Assembly (NCBI GenBank): GCA_934182465.1
Contig: CAKPRG010000009.1
Span: forward strand, 1-47,792
Direction: 5' to 3'
DNA length: 47,792 nt
Source: an uncultured Clostridia bacterium
GTDB lineage: Bacteria > Bacillota > Clostridia > TANB77 > CAG-508
Shown here in pieces: positions 18,460 to 26,686 of this stretch. A program made the translations under genes and the position numbers. Under the pieces are notes generated by a model. The model was not told the origin of the DNA. It saw only the letters and a program-made list of their open reading frames with translations, and made no database searches. Numbering within the stretch: the stretch's first letter is position 1; the number at the start of each line of letters is the position of its first letter.

Positions 18460-18529
18460 TTATCCTTTCTGTACTTTATAATTATATTATATTTTTCTTT
18501 TGTATTTATATTCTAAAATTTATAAAAGC

Positions 18530-19870
18530 TTAGTCATTTTGATCTTCATTTTCATCTTTTGTTCTTTCAACTCCGTCTTGATCTATTGCATTTAACATTT
18601 CTTCATATTCATCTTTGTCTTTTAATTTTTTAAGTTTTTCTTGATTTATAATTTCACTTACTCTGTCTATAGTTCTTTGCCTTGTTGTATTTTCACTTAT
18701 ATCTTCTATTAAAGAATTAGTATCTTCTAAATAATCCTGTGCTACTCTTTCCTGGGTTATTAAGATATGACTTTCTTCTAATTCTTTTACTTCTTCTGCT
18801 ATTTCTTTATTTCTATCTCTTTCTATATCGTCATCCATCTTAACAGATACAGTTATAAGTTCTCTAATATTTTGAAAAACTTTTTCTTTTGATGCCTTTT
18901 TTAATAGTTTATGATCTAATTCAATTGATTTATTTAGGAATTCTAAAGCTCTATCTTTTTCTCCTCTTCCTGCATAAATTCTTGCTAATTGATAATATGA
19001 CATTGCTTCTAAATTTTTATCATATAAGCTTTCTTTAAAGTATTGTTCTGCTAAATTGTATTCTTTTTCTATTAAAGCTAATTGACCTAAATTGTATTTT
19101 GCTCCCCATAATTTATGATTAATTGAAGCTGCTCTTTCATACATATCTTTTGCCATTTGAAAATCATTTAGTCTTGTATATACAATTCCTAAATTATAAT
19201 ACAACTCATAATCTGCAGGTCTAAATTTTAAAGCACTTTCATAAACACTTGCCGCTTCTTTAAATCTTTCTTGCTCACATAACATATCTCCTAATAAACA
19301 AGAAGCTTCATACATATCTGGTTTATTTCTAACTAATTTTTCTAGCATTTCTATTGCTTCATCTTTTTTTCCAAGATCTCTTAAAAGTTCTGATATTTTA
19401 TAGTAAGAATTATAATCATTTTTCTTTATATCTATTGCTGTTACATATTCATCTATTGCTTTTCTCATTCCACCTTCTTTTTCATAAATAACAGCTAATA
19501 GTTTATGTCCATAATAACTATCTGGATATTTTTCTACCATTTTACTTAAAATAGCTTTAGCACCTTTGGTATCTCCAATAAGTACCAAGAAATTTGCTAT
19601 TCCAACACTTAATATTTCAGAAAAATTTATATCTTTAAATTCTAAAAAAATAACAAGCATTGGTAAAATAATAGATAATATATATCGTAAAACCCTAAAA
19701 AATAAATTTGCCTTTATGCCTAACCTTATTTCAAAAAAGATAATTGCTATTCCTATTCCTTGCAAGATCAATAATATTATATAATTTGTGTCATCTTTTT
19801 TTATTATTTTAAAAAAGACAATAATAAATAAGGAGAAAGCTAGTAAACTAAATATTATATTTTCGAGCAA
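18530..19870 (-). CDS. Membrane-anchored TPR protein
   Basis: The 446-residue protein starts with three or four hydrophobic helices (about 5-100), including LLAFSLFIIVFFKII, IILLILQGIGIAIIFFEI and ILSIILPMLVIFLEF. It continues with about seven tetratricopeptide repeats (about 105-330) carrying patterns such as YGHKLLAVIYEKEG, YELYYNLGIVYTRL and AMSYYQLARIYAGRG. The C-terminus (about 340-446) is highly charged and probably coiled or disordered. TPR arrays bind partner proteins, so a membrane-tethered scaffold is likely, but the partner is unknown. It lies between dpaA and the translation operon and is preceded by a group of hairpins at 19983-20120. Confidence 0.75.
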   Translation of the reverse strand: MLENIIFSLLAFSLFIIVFFKIIKKDDTNYIILLILQGIGIAIIFFEIRLGIKANLFFRVLRYILSIILPMLVIFLEFKDINFSEILSVGIANFLVLIGDTKGAKAILSKMVEKYPDSYYGHKLLAVIYEKEGGMRKAIDEYVTAIDIKKNDYNSYYKISELLRDLGKKDEAIEMLEKLVRNKPDMYEASCLLGDMLCEQERFKEAASVYESALKFRPADYELYYNLGIVYTRLNDFQMAKDMYERAASINHKLWGAKYNLGQLALIEKEYNLAEQYFKESLYDKNLEAMSYYQLARIYAGRGEKDRALEFLNKSIELDHKLLKKASKEKVFQNIRELITVSVKMDDDIERDRNKEIAEEVKELEESHILITQERVAQDYLEDTNSLIEDISENTTRQRTIDRVSEIINQEKLKKLKDKDEYEEMLNAIDQDGVERTKDENEDQND

Positions 19871-19982
19871 TTTTTTTCCTCCCTTACATCCTTTTACAAA
19901 TTTCTTTTCAATTTTTTTGATTATATCATATCAAAACTTGTAAAACAATATTTTAATTCATAAAAATTAAATTTATAAAAAA

Positions 19983-20035
19983 GCGAGTCTAAGATTTTCT
20001 ATCAAATGCAAATTTTAAGAAAATCTAAGACTCGC
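19983..20035 (-). terminator. Long perfect hairpin with T tail (tandem terminator or sRNA end)
   Basis: An 18-base perfect inverted repeat, GCGAGTCTAAGATTTTCT (19983-20000) and AGAAAATCTAAGACTCGC (20018-20035), has a 17-base loop. On the minus strand it is followed by TTTTTTA. It is the second T-tailed hairpin after nrnA, so it may end read-through or a small RNA of its own. Confidence 0.7.
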
Positions 20036-20045
20036 CATATTTATC

Positions 20046-20085
20046 TAGTACGGAAAGTTCTCCTACAAGGAGAACTTTCCTACTA
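20046..20085. other. Isolated hairpin without a T tail
   Basis: GGAAAGTTCTCC (20052-20063) and GGAGAACTTTCC (20069-20080) form a perfect 12-base stem with a TACAA loop, extended by TAGTA/TACTA past one bulged base. It lies between two terminator-like hairpins. The GGAAAGT/ACTTTCC stem resembles the third hairpin of the dispersed repeat. Confidence 0.65.
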
Positions 20086-20090
20086 TATAA

Positions 20091-20120
20091 AAAAAGACAC
20101 TTCTTTCGAAATGTCTTTTT
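20091..20120 (-). terminator. Intrinsic terminator of the rimP-nrnA operon
   Basis: AAAAAGACA (20091-20099) and TGTCTTTTT (20112-20120) form a perfect stem 50 bases beyond the nrnA stop, with a long T run on the minus strand. Confidence 0.8.
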
Positions 20121-20172
20121 CATACTAAATAAAATCGTTAATATATATTTTTTTGCAAATAACTTTAATTAT

Positions 20173-21126
20173 TTATTTTAAATGTTTTGTAGCTTCAGAA
20201 ATAATTATTTTCTTTGCATCTTCTAAGTTCATATTTATTGTTGCACCAGCAGCTTTAATATGGCCTCCACCACCAAAAATCATGCAAATTTCTGAAACAT
20301 CTACATAATCATTTGAACGAAGTGATACTTTAAATCCTTTTTCTTTTTCATACAAGAATATAGATATTTCTACACCTTTTATATTTCTTCCAATTTCTAC
20401 AATGCCATCATGATCTCCTGCTTGCATATCAACTTTAGAATCATCTTCTTTTGTTATGTATGTGAATGCAATTTTTCCATCAGCAAAAAATTCAAGTCTA
20501 TCCATTGCTATTTTTTGAATTTCAAATTTTGACTTTGTAATAATCATCATTGATTGTCTATAAATTTTTGAAACATTTACGCCTTTTGTTAAAGCCCATG
20601 CAGCAAATTCAAATGTTTCTGCTGTTATTCCACTATTTTTAAATCCACCTGTATCTGTAATTATACCTGTAAGTAAACAAGTTGCAATATCTTTTGTTAT
20701 TTCTATTTGTAGATATTGGAAACTTGAAACTAATATTTGTGCACATGCTGGTGAAACTTGATCTACTATGTTATAATCACCAAACATTGCATTTTTTCCA
20801 TGATGATCAAATTCTACTTTTACTTTTGCATTTTCAAAATATTTATGGTAAATACTATTTACCCTTTTTAAATCTGGACAATCTACAACAATTGCCATAT
20901 CATATTCTTCTAAACTGCCTTCTGTTTTTATATTTTCAACTCCTGGTAAAAATTTAAAATTTGCTGGATATTCTTTCATTACAACTTCTGCAGTTTTTCC
21001 CATATTTTGAAGTGCTAAACACATTGCTAAACTACTTCCGATTGCATCTCCATCAGGACTTTCATGAGCTAATATTACAAATGTTTCTGCATTTTTTATT
21101 TCTTTTAAAATTTCATCTAAAGTCAT
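20173..21126 (-). CDS. nrnA: Bifunctional oligoribonuclease/pAp phosphatase NrnA
   Basis: DHH/DHHA1-family phosphoesterase that degrades nanoRNAs to mononucleotides and hydrolyses 3'-phosphoadenosine-5'-phosphate. The 317-residue protein has the Mn2+-binding motifs HESPDGDAIGS (near 20-30), VVDCPD, the DHH motif FDHHGKN and DTGGFKNSG. The C-terminal DHHA1 domain has its substrate-binding GGGGHIKAAGA near 290-300. Its ATG follows the rbfA stop directly, with GGAG within the end of rbfA, so the two are translationally coupled. It is the last gene of the operon and is followed by a terminator. Confidence 0.95.
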   Translation of the reverse strand: MTLDEILKEIKNAETFVILAHESPDGDAIGSSLAMCLALQNMGKTAEVVMKEYPANFKFLPGVENIKTEGSLEEYDMAIVVDCPDLKRVNSIYHKYFENAKVKVEFDHHGKNAMFGDYNIVDQVSPACAQILVSSFQYLQIEITKDIATCLLTGIITDTGGFKNSGITAETFEFAAWALTKGVNVSKIYRQSMMIITKSKFEIQKIAMDRLEFFADGKIAFTYITKEDDSKVDMQAGDHDGIVEIGRNIKGVEISIFLYEKEKGFKVSLRSNDYVDVSEICMIFGGGGHIKAAGATINMNLEDAKKIIISEATKHLK

Positions 21127-21507
21127 TTATTTATCTCCTTCTTCGTTTTTCTTAAAATCTTTTGTGATATCTTTTAAAATTTCATCTATTCTAGAACCAT
21201 ATTCTAAAGATTCATCAAATTCAAAAATCAATTCAGGAGTTGTTCTCAAGTTTACTCTTCTTGCTACTTCACTTCTAATGTATCCACTTGATTGTTTTAA
21301 TATTTTAAGATTTTCTTTTTTATTTTTTTCATTTATCATACTTACAAATACTTTTGCAAAGCGTAAGTCTGGAGTTGTTTTTACTCCAGTTACACTTATT
21401 AAACCTGTTAGATGAGGATTTTTTAATTCTAGTGAAATTATATTACTAATTTCTTTTTTTAATTCTTCATCAACTTTATACATTCTATTACTTTTATTAC
21501 TTGGCAT
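21127..21507 (-). CDS. rbfA: 30S ribosome-binding factor RbfA
   Basis: Cold-shock assembly factor that binds the 30S subunit near helix 1 of 16S rRNA during late maturation. The 126 residues form the expected single KH-like domain: NRMYKVDEELKKEISNIISLELKNP, then VTGVKTTPDLRFAKVFVS, then RVNLRTTPELIFEFDESLEYGSRI. The length matches the family. It starts 24 bases after infB and its stop abuts the nrnA start. Confidence 0.95.
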   Translation of the reverse strand: MPSNKSNRMYKVDEELKKEISNIISLELKNPHLTGLISVTGVKTTPDLRFAKVFVSMINEKNKKENLKILKQSSGYIRSEVARRVNLRTTPELIFEFDESLEYGSRIDEILKDITKDFKKNEEGDK

Positions 21508-21531
21508 ATAAATTCCTTTCTTAGAATATAT

Positions 21532-24264
21532 CTATTTAACTTCTTCCATAATATAAACTTCTAATGCGTCATCTTCTTTTATATCATTAAATTTTTCTAT
21601 TTGAAGTCCACATTCATATCCATTTGATACTTCTTTTACATCATCTTTAAATCTCTTTAAAGATACTAATTTTCCATCATGTATAACTATATTATCACGA
21701 ATAACTCTTATTCCTGCATTTCTAGATACTTTACCACTTGTTACATAAGCACCAGCAATAGTTCCAACATTTGAAACTTTGAATGTTTGTCTTACTTGTG
21801 CTGTACCTATAATAACTTCTTTGTATACTGGATCTAATAATCCTTTCATTGCAGCTTCAACATCATTTATAGCATCATATATTACTGAGTATGTTTTTAT
21901 TTCAACTTGTTCTTTATCTGCTATAGATTTTGCTATTAATCCTGGTCTTACATTAAATGCTATAATAATTGCATTTGAAACTTTTGCAAGTGTTACATCT
22001 GATTCTGTAACTCCACCAACATTTGAGTGAATTACAGATACTTTAACTTCATTATTAGATAATTTTTCTAATGATTGTTTTAAAGCTTCTACAGAACCTT
22101 GAACATCTGCTTTTACTATTAAATTTAATTGTTTTAAATTTTCACTTTCAATTTTATTAAATAAATCATCTAATGTTACTACATTATTTTTAGCTAATTC
22201 TTTTTCTCTTTCTTCATTTCTTCTCTTTTCAATTAGATGTTTAGCAGTTTTTTCATCTTTTACTTCGTAGAATGTATCTCCTGATTGAGGTACTGATGTT
22301 AAACCTGTAATTTCAACTGGTGTAGAAGGTCCAGCTGATTTAACTTTTTTACCTTTGTAGTCTTGCATTGTACGAATTCTACCAATTGTAGAACCAACAA
22401 TTATTGTATCTCCTACATCTAATTTACCTCTTTGTACAAGCATTGTAGCAACTGGTCCTCTGCTCTTATCAAGTTTTGCTTCAATAACAGTACCTTTTGC
22501 TTGTTTTGTTGGATTAGCTTTTAATTCTAATATATCAGCTTCTAATAAAACCATTTCTAATAGGTTATCAATACCTTCATGTTTTTTAGCTGAAATTGGA
22601 ACATAAATTGTTGAACCACCCCATTCTTCTGGGACTAATTCATATTTCATTAATTCTTGTTGTACTTTCTCAAAGTTTGCATCTGGTAAATCCATTTTAT
22701 TAACAGCGACTATAATTGGTATATTAGCAGCTTTAGCGTGGTTTATAGCTTCTACTGTTTGTGGCATTACACCATCATTTGCTGCAACAACTAATATTGC
22801 AATATCTGTAATCATTGCACCTCTAGCACGCATACTTGTAAAAGCTTCGTGTCCCGGTGTATCTAAGAATGTGATATCTCTACCATTTATTTTTACTTGG
22901 TAAGCACCAATATGTTGTGTAATTCCACCTGATTCACCTTCGATAACATTTGTACTACGAATAGCATCTAGTAAAGATGTTTTTCCATGATCTACGTGTC
23001 CCATTACAACTATAACTGGTGGTCTTGGTTTTAAATCTTCTTCTTTATCTTCTGTTTCATCAATTAAAATATCTTCATCTGTAACTACATTTTTCTTTGT
23101 AGCAGTAATTCCATATTCTTGTGCAATTAAATATGCAGTATCAAAATCTAAGTCATTATTTATTGTTGCCATTATTCCTAAATTTAATAATTTTTTAATA
23201 ACATCACTACTTGTAATTTTCATTTCTGCTGCTAAATCTTTTACTGTAATTGACTCTGGAATTGTTATTTCTGTTAATTTGAATATTTTTTGTTTATTTC
23301 TCTTTTCATTCTTTTGAGGTTTCTTTTTACTTCTTCTACCTCTTTCAGTGCTTAAATCATAATAATCTAACATATCTCCTTCACTAAACATATTAGATAA
23401 TTTATTTTGTTTCTTTAAGCTCTTTAATTTTCCTGAATCAAAATCATTTCCTTCATTCTTTTTAGCTTTTTTAGGTTTTTGCTCCTCTTGTTTTTGATTT
23501 TGTTTCATTTTTTCTTTTACTTTATTTCCATATTCTCTTACATTTTCTTTTTCTGGAATATCTACTTCCATTATATCTTTGATTTTTCTTTCAATTCCAC
23601 GTTCATTAAAATCACGTTTTTGACCATTTCTATTATCTCTACCATCATTATTATTTCTAAAGTTAGAATTTCTTTTTTGATTATTGAAGTTGTTTCCTTG
23701 TTCACCATTTCTGTTATTATAACCATTATTGTTTCTGTTATAACTAGAATTGTTATTGTTTCTATGAGAAAATCCATTTTCTCTTCTTTCATTTCTATCA
23801 TTATTTCTATTGTTATAATTTCTATTGTTTTGATTGTTTGTATTATTAAAATTTTTCTTTTCTTCTGGTTGTTTTTCAAGAACTTTATTTTCTTGTTTTT
23901 CAATTTTTTCTGTTTTTACAACTTCTTTTACAGTTTCCACTTTCTTTTCTTCTACTTTTTTTACTTCTTCAACTTTTTCTTTTTTCTCAGTAACTTCTTT
24001 TTTTACAACCTTTTTAGGCTCTTCTTTTTTCTTTATTCCAAATAATTCATCTACAGTTAGTGGTTTTGTTGGTTTATTTCTATAAACAATATTAAAATCT
24101 TTATTTCTATTTTTTTCAACAAATCCTACATCCTTACTTCTATTTTGGTCTTTTCTTCTTTTTTCATCTTCTACTCTTTTTTGTTCTTCATCTTCATTTA
24201 CAGTTACTGATCTTCTAATAATAAATGGTTGGTCTAAATTCTTTTTTCCTTTTTTATTTTCCAT
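21532..24264 (-). CDS. infB: Translation initiation factor IF-2
   Basis: GTPase that brings initiator fMet-tRNA to the 30S subunit and promotes subunit joining. The C-terminal half has an IF2N helix set (TVKDLAAEMKITSSDVIKKL), then the G domain with GHVDHGKT, DTPGHEAF and NKMD, and the later beta-barrel and tRNA-binding domains. Roughly residues 120-220 are very rich in Asn, Arg and Gly, with many NNN and NRN runs, and resemble an RNA-binding disordered region. An in-frame TTG at 24294 is possible, but ATG 24264 (MENKKGKKN) is preferred as a normal start; the AAAGGAG at 24282-24288 is 17 bases before it. It lies between ylxQ and rbfA. It ends in TAG. Confidence 0.94.
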   Translation of the reverse strand: MENKKGKKNLDQPFIIRRSVTVNEDEEQKRVEDEKRRKDQNRSKDVGFVEKNRNKDFNIVYRNKPTKPLTVDELFGIKKKEEPKKVVKKEVTEKKEKVEEVKKVEEKKVETVKEVVKTEKIEKQENKVLEKQPEEKKNFNNTNNQNNRNYNNRNNDRNERRENGFSHRNNNNSSYNRNNNGYNNRNGEQGNNFNNQKRNSNFRNNNDGRDNRNGQKRDFNERGIERKIKDIMEVDIPEKENVREYGNKVKEKMKQNQKQEEQKPKKAKKNEGNDFDSGKLKSLKKQNKLSNMFSEGDMLDYYDLSTERGRRSKKKPQKNEKRNKQKIFKLTEITIPESITVKDLAAEMKITSSDVIKKLLNLGIMATINNDLDFDTAYLIAQEYGITATKKNVVTDEDILIDETEDKEEDLKPRPPVIVVMGHVDHGKTSLLDAIRSTNVIEGESGGITQHIGAYQVKINGRDITFLDTPGHEAFTSMRARGAMITDIAILVVAANDGVMPQTVEAINHAKAANIPIIVAVNKMDLPDANFEKVQQELMKYELVPEEWGGSTIYVPISAKKHEGIDNLLEMVLLEADILELKANPTKQAKGTVIEAKLDKSRGPVATMLVQRGKLDVGDTIIVGSTIGRIRTMQDYKGKKVKSAGPSTPVEITGLTSVPQSGDTFYEVKDEKTAKHLIEKRRNEEREKELAKNNVVTLDDLFNKIESENLKQLNLIVKADVQGSVEALKQSLEKLSNNEVKVSVIHSNVGGVTESDVTLAKVSNAIIIAFNVRPGLIAKSIADKEQVEIKTYSVIYDAINDVEAAMKGLLDPVYKEVIIGTAQVRQTFKVSNVGTIAGAYVTSGKVSRNAGIRVIRDNIVIHDGKLVSLKRFKDDVKEVSNGYECGLQIEKFNDIKEDDALEVYIMEEVK

Positions 24265-24318
24265 AGACTTTATTTTTGCAACTCCTTTAATCAAATTTTA
24301 TAATTTAAAAATCTCTTC

Positions 24319-24621
24319 TTATGTACTTAATTTATTTTTTATAGCATCAGCAAAATTTTTATCTTCTATTCCAATTATTGCTTTATTTACTTTTCCAATT
24401 GCTTTACTATTATCAAAAATTGTTCCAAAAATATAATATTGTACTTTTTCTTTTTGGCATACATCTACTATTTTTTGCTTACTTTTTTCAGATATATCTT
24501 CTGCTATAATAACAAGCTTTATTTTATGTTTGGCAATTTTTTCTAATACGGCTTCTGTCCCAAATGATATTTTTCCGGCTCTGGTACAAAGCCCTAATAA
24601 ACCATATATTTTATTTTCCAC
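24319..24621 (-). CDS. ylxQ: L7Ae-family ribosomal-associated protein YlxQ
   Basis: A roughly 100-residue protein of the L7Ae/L30e/S12e fold that binds kink-turn RNA and associates with the ribosome; its exact role is not settled. Visible are YGLLGLCTRAGKISFGTEAVLEKI, VIIAEDISEKSKQKI and the C-terminal GKVNKAIIGIEDKNFADAI. The GTG at 24621 is preferred to the GTG at 24630 because GAGGT lies seven bases before it. The start overlaps the end of ylxR by 11 bases, which is typical of this operon and suggests coupled translation. Confidence 0.9.
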   Translation of the reverse strand: MENKIYGLLGLCTRAGKISFGTEAVLEKIAKHKIKLVIIAEDISEKSKQKIVDVCQKEKVQYYIFGTIFDNSKAIGKVNKAIIGIEDKNFADAIKNKLST

Positions 24622-24877
24622 TAATTGCACCTCTTATTTCTTCGTAAAATTCTTCTTTTACATTTACTTCTAAGGCTCTTTCTAATCTTTTTGTTTTTTT
24701 AGCTAAATTTAAGCATTCTTCATTTTTACAAATGTATGCGCCTCTTCCATTTTTCTTTCCTGTTAAATCAATCTCTAATTCTTTTTGTGGATTTCTAATA
24801 ATTCTAAGTAATTCTTGCTTTTCTTTTTGATTGTTACAAGCAATACATCTTCTTAACGGTTTCTTTTTTTCTACCAA
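24611..24877 (-). CDS. ylxR: YlxR family protein (RnpM, RNase P modulator)
   Basis: An 88-residue basic protein of the YlxR family. In Bacillus subtilis the homologue is reported to bind and modulate RNase P. Motifs are RRCIACNNQKEKQELLRIIR, the hallmark GRGAYICKNEECLNLA, and a basic tail. The four Cys (two CxxC-like pairs) are retained. The start is TTG at 24877, with AGGGGG seven bases upstream; no ATG is available in frame. It lies between nusA and ylxQ, the conserved Gram-positive order. Confidence 0.92.
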   Translation of the reverse strand: MVEKKKPLRRCIACNNQKEKQELLRIIRNPQKELEIDLTGKKNGRGAYICKNEECLNLAKKTKRLERALEVNVKEEFYEEIRGAISGK

Positions 24878-24902
24878 AACATTTCCCCCTAAATAAATTT
24901 GC

Positions 24903-26033
24903 TTATTCTTCTACATTTGAAGTTTCTTCTGTTTCTTCAACTTCTTCTGAGTTGTTTGCATCTTCAGCTTTTTGTGCTAGCATTTCTCTAAATTGTGATT
25001 CTGATTTTATATCAATTTTCCAATTTGTTAATTTAGCTGCTAATCTAGCATTTTGACCAGATTTTCCAATTGCTAATGATAATTGATCATCTGGTACTAT
25101 AACTTGTGCAAATTTTTCTTCATCATTTGCATCTACTGCCATTACTTGAGCTGGTAATAATGCTGCAGCAATATATATTGCTGGGTCTTCATTCCATTCA
25201 ATTACATCAATTTTTTCTCCATGTAATTCATTGATAATGTTTTGAATTCTAACACCTTTTTGACCTACACAAGAACCAACTGGATCTATGTTTTCATTTT
25301 TTGAATATACAGCTACTTTACTTCTAGATCCTGGATCTCTTGAAACACTTTTTATTTCAATTAATCCTTCGTATATTTCAGGAATTTCAAATTCAAATAA
25401 TTTTCTTACAAAATCTGGATGACTTCTTGAAACTACAACTTGTGGATTTCCTTTTACTTCTTTTTTTACAGATACTACATATCCTCTTATTTTATCGTTT
25501 ACTTTGTAATGTTCTGTAGGAATTTGTTCTTTTGCAGTCATAATACCTTCTAATTTTCCTAAATCTAATACAACTAAGTTTTCATCTACTTTTTGAATAA
25601 TTCCTGTTACTATTTCTCCAGTTTTGTCGTGATATTCATTATATACAATATCTCTTTCAGCTTCTCTAATTTTTTGAACAACAACTTGTTTCGCTGTTTG
25701 TGCTGCAATTCTACCAAAATCTTTTGGTACTATTTCTAAATCAACTGTTTCTCCAATTTCTGCTTTTGGATTTATTTGTCTTGCTTCATCTATACCAATT
25801 TCTAATAATGGATCTTCAGATTTTTCTACAACTTCTCTTACTGAATAAATGTGTACATCACCAGTTTCTTGGTTTATTGTTACTTTTACATTGTCTACAG
25901 AATCAAAGTTTTTCTTGTATGCAGATACTAAAGCACCTTCTAATGATTCGATTAAATAATCCTTTTTTATTCCCCTTTCTTTTTCTAGTTCGTCCATTGC
26001 TTCGATTAATTCTTTTACGTCAATGTTCTTCAT
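24903..26033 (-). CDS. nusA: Transcription termination/antitermination factor NusA
   Basis: Binds RNA polymerase and nascent RNA to control pausing and termination. The 376-residue protein has the N-terminal polymerase-binding domain (1-130), with MKNIDVKELIEAMDELEKERGI and LESLEGALVSAYKKNF-like helices. An S1 domain (about 135-200; GEIVTGIIQKVDENLVVLDLGKLEGIM) is followed by two KH domains (about 205-345; DPGSRSKVAVYS, PVGSCVGQKGVRIQNI, LAIGKSGQNARLA). The C-terminus is a short acidic tail rather than the acidic repeats seen in proteobacteria. GGAGG precedes the ATG. It is the second gene of the operon, 18 bases after rimP. Confidence 0.96.
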   Translation of the reverse strand: MKNIDVKELIEAMDELEKERGIKKDYLIESLEGALVSAYKKNFDSVDNVKVTINQETGDVHIYSVREVVEKSEDPLLEIGIDEARQINPKAEIGETVDLEIVPKDFGRIAAQTAKQVVVQKIREAERDIVYNEYHDKTGEIVTGIIQKVDENLVVLDLGKLEGIMTAKEQIPTEHYKVNDKIRGYVVSVKKEVKGNPQVVVSRSHPDFVRKLFEFEIPEIYEGLIEIKSVSRDPGSRSKVAVYSKNENIDPVGSCVGQKGVRIQNIINELHGEKIDVIEWNEDPAIYIAAALLPAQVMAVDANDEEKFAQVIVPDDQLSLAIGKSGQNARLAAKLTNWKIDIKSESQFREMLAQKAEDANNSEEVEETEETSNVEE

Positions 26034-26051
26034 TTTTAAATAATTCCTCCC

Positions 26052-26513
26052 TTACCATTCATATATAGTTTTTGCTATTGCTATATTTTTTAAATCTATA
26101 TTTATAATATTTTCATTAACTTCTAGTACAATCTCTTTATCATTGTATTCTTTTAAAATACCATTTATTTCTTTTTCTTTATTTATAGCTTTAAATAACT
26201 TTACATTTACTTCTTTTCCAATTTGAGCTAAAAAATGTTCTTTTTTTCTAAGTACTCTTTCTAAGCCTGGTGAAGAAACTTCCAAATAATATTGTTCTTT
26301 TATGTAATCCTCTTCATCTAAAATATCATTAATAGCATTATTGACATTTTCACAATCTTTTATATCAATTATTCCATTTTTATCTATAATAATTCTTAAG
26401 TAATAGTCTTTTCCTTCTTTTACATATTGAACATCATACAAAATATATCCTAAGTCTTCTATAATAGGTTTTAATCTATTTTCTACTTTTTGTTCTATAC
26501 TTCCATTAGCCAT
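26052..26513 (-). CDS. rimP: Ribosome maturation factor RimP
   Basis: Needed for maturation of the 30S subunit. The 153 residues show the two-domain RimP pattern: LKPIIEDLGYILYDVQYVKEG, RIIIDKNGIIDIKDCENVNNAI, YLEVSSPGLERVLRKKEHF and a C-terminal Sm-like barrel. It is the first gene of rimP-nusA-ylxR-ylxQ-infB-rbfA-nrnA. A hairpin at 26554-26579 just upstream separates it from the unknown gene before it. The ATG at 26513 has AGGAGG upstream. Confidence 0.94.
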   Translation of the reverse strand: MANGSIEQKVENRLKPIIEDLGYILYDVQYVKEGKDYYLRIIIDKNGIIDIKDCENVNNAINDILDEEDYIKEQYYLEVSSPGLERVLRKKEHFLAQIGKEVNVKLFKAINKEKEINGILKEYNDKEIVLEVNENIINIDLKNIAIAKTIYEW

Positions 26514-26553
26514 TCTTGCACCTCCTTATATAAACATTCTTCTTTTACAAAAT

Positions 26554-26579
26554 GAAGAGTGGGATTTTTCCCACTCTTC
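26554..26579 (-). terminator. Intrinsic terminator
   Basis: GAAGAGTGGGA (26554-26564) and TCCCACTCTTC (26569-26579) form a perfect 11-base stem with a four-base loop. It lies downstream of the coiled-coil gene and 40 bases before the rimP start, so it isolates the ribosome operon from upstream transcription. The following T run is short. Confidence 0.75.
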
Positions 26580-26686
26580 GAGCAATCATTTTTAAAGTTA
26601 GCTATATTATACCATCTAAAACTTACTAATGCAAGCTTTTTCGTGAATTTTACAACACTTTTTTATAAAAATCGCTTATAATTTTA

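Noticed and set aside
18530..19870. The TPR protein as a sporulation or competence factor because of its neighbours.
   Set aside because: TPR repeats are too general, and the neighbouring genes are separated by hairpins and different functions. No specific role is supported.
23570..23905. Repeated short units in the infB region looked like a possible repeat array.
   Set aside because: The repetition is explained by Asn and Arg codons in the low-complexity N-terminal region of IF-2. There are no regular spacers or identical repeats as in CRISPR.
23479..24045. A 188-codon plus-strand open frame opposite infB.
   Set aside because: It consists almost wholly of Phe, Ile and Ser from the complement of the Lys/Asn/Glu-rich infB N-terminus and has no start signals.
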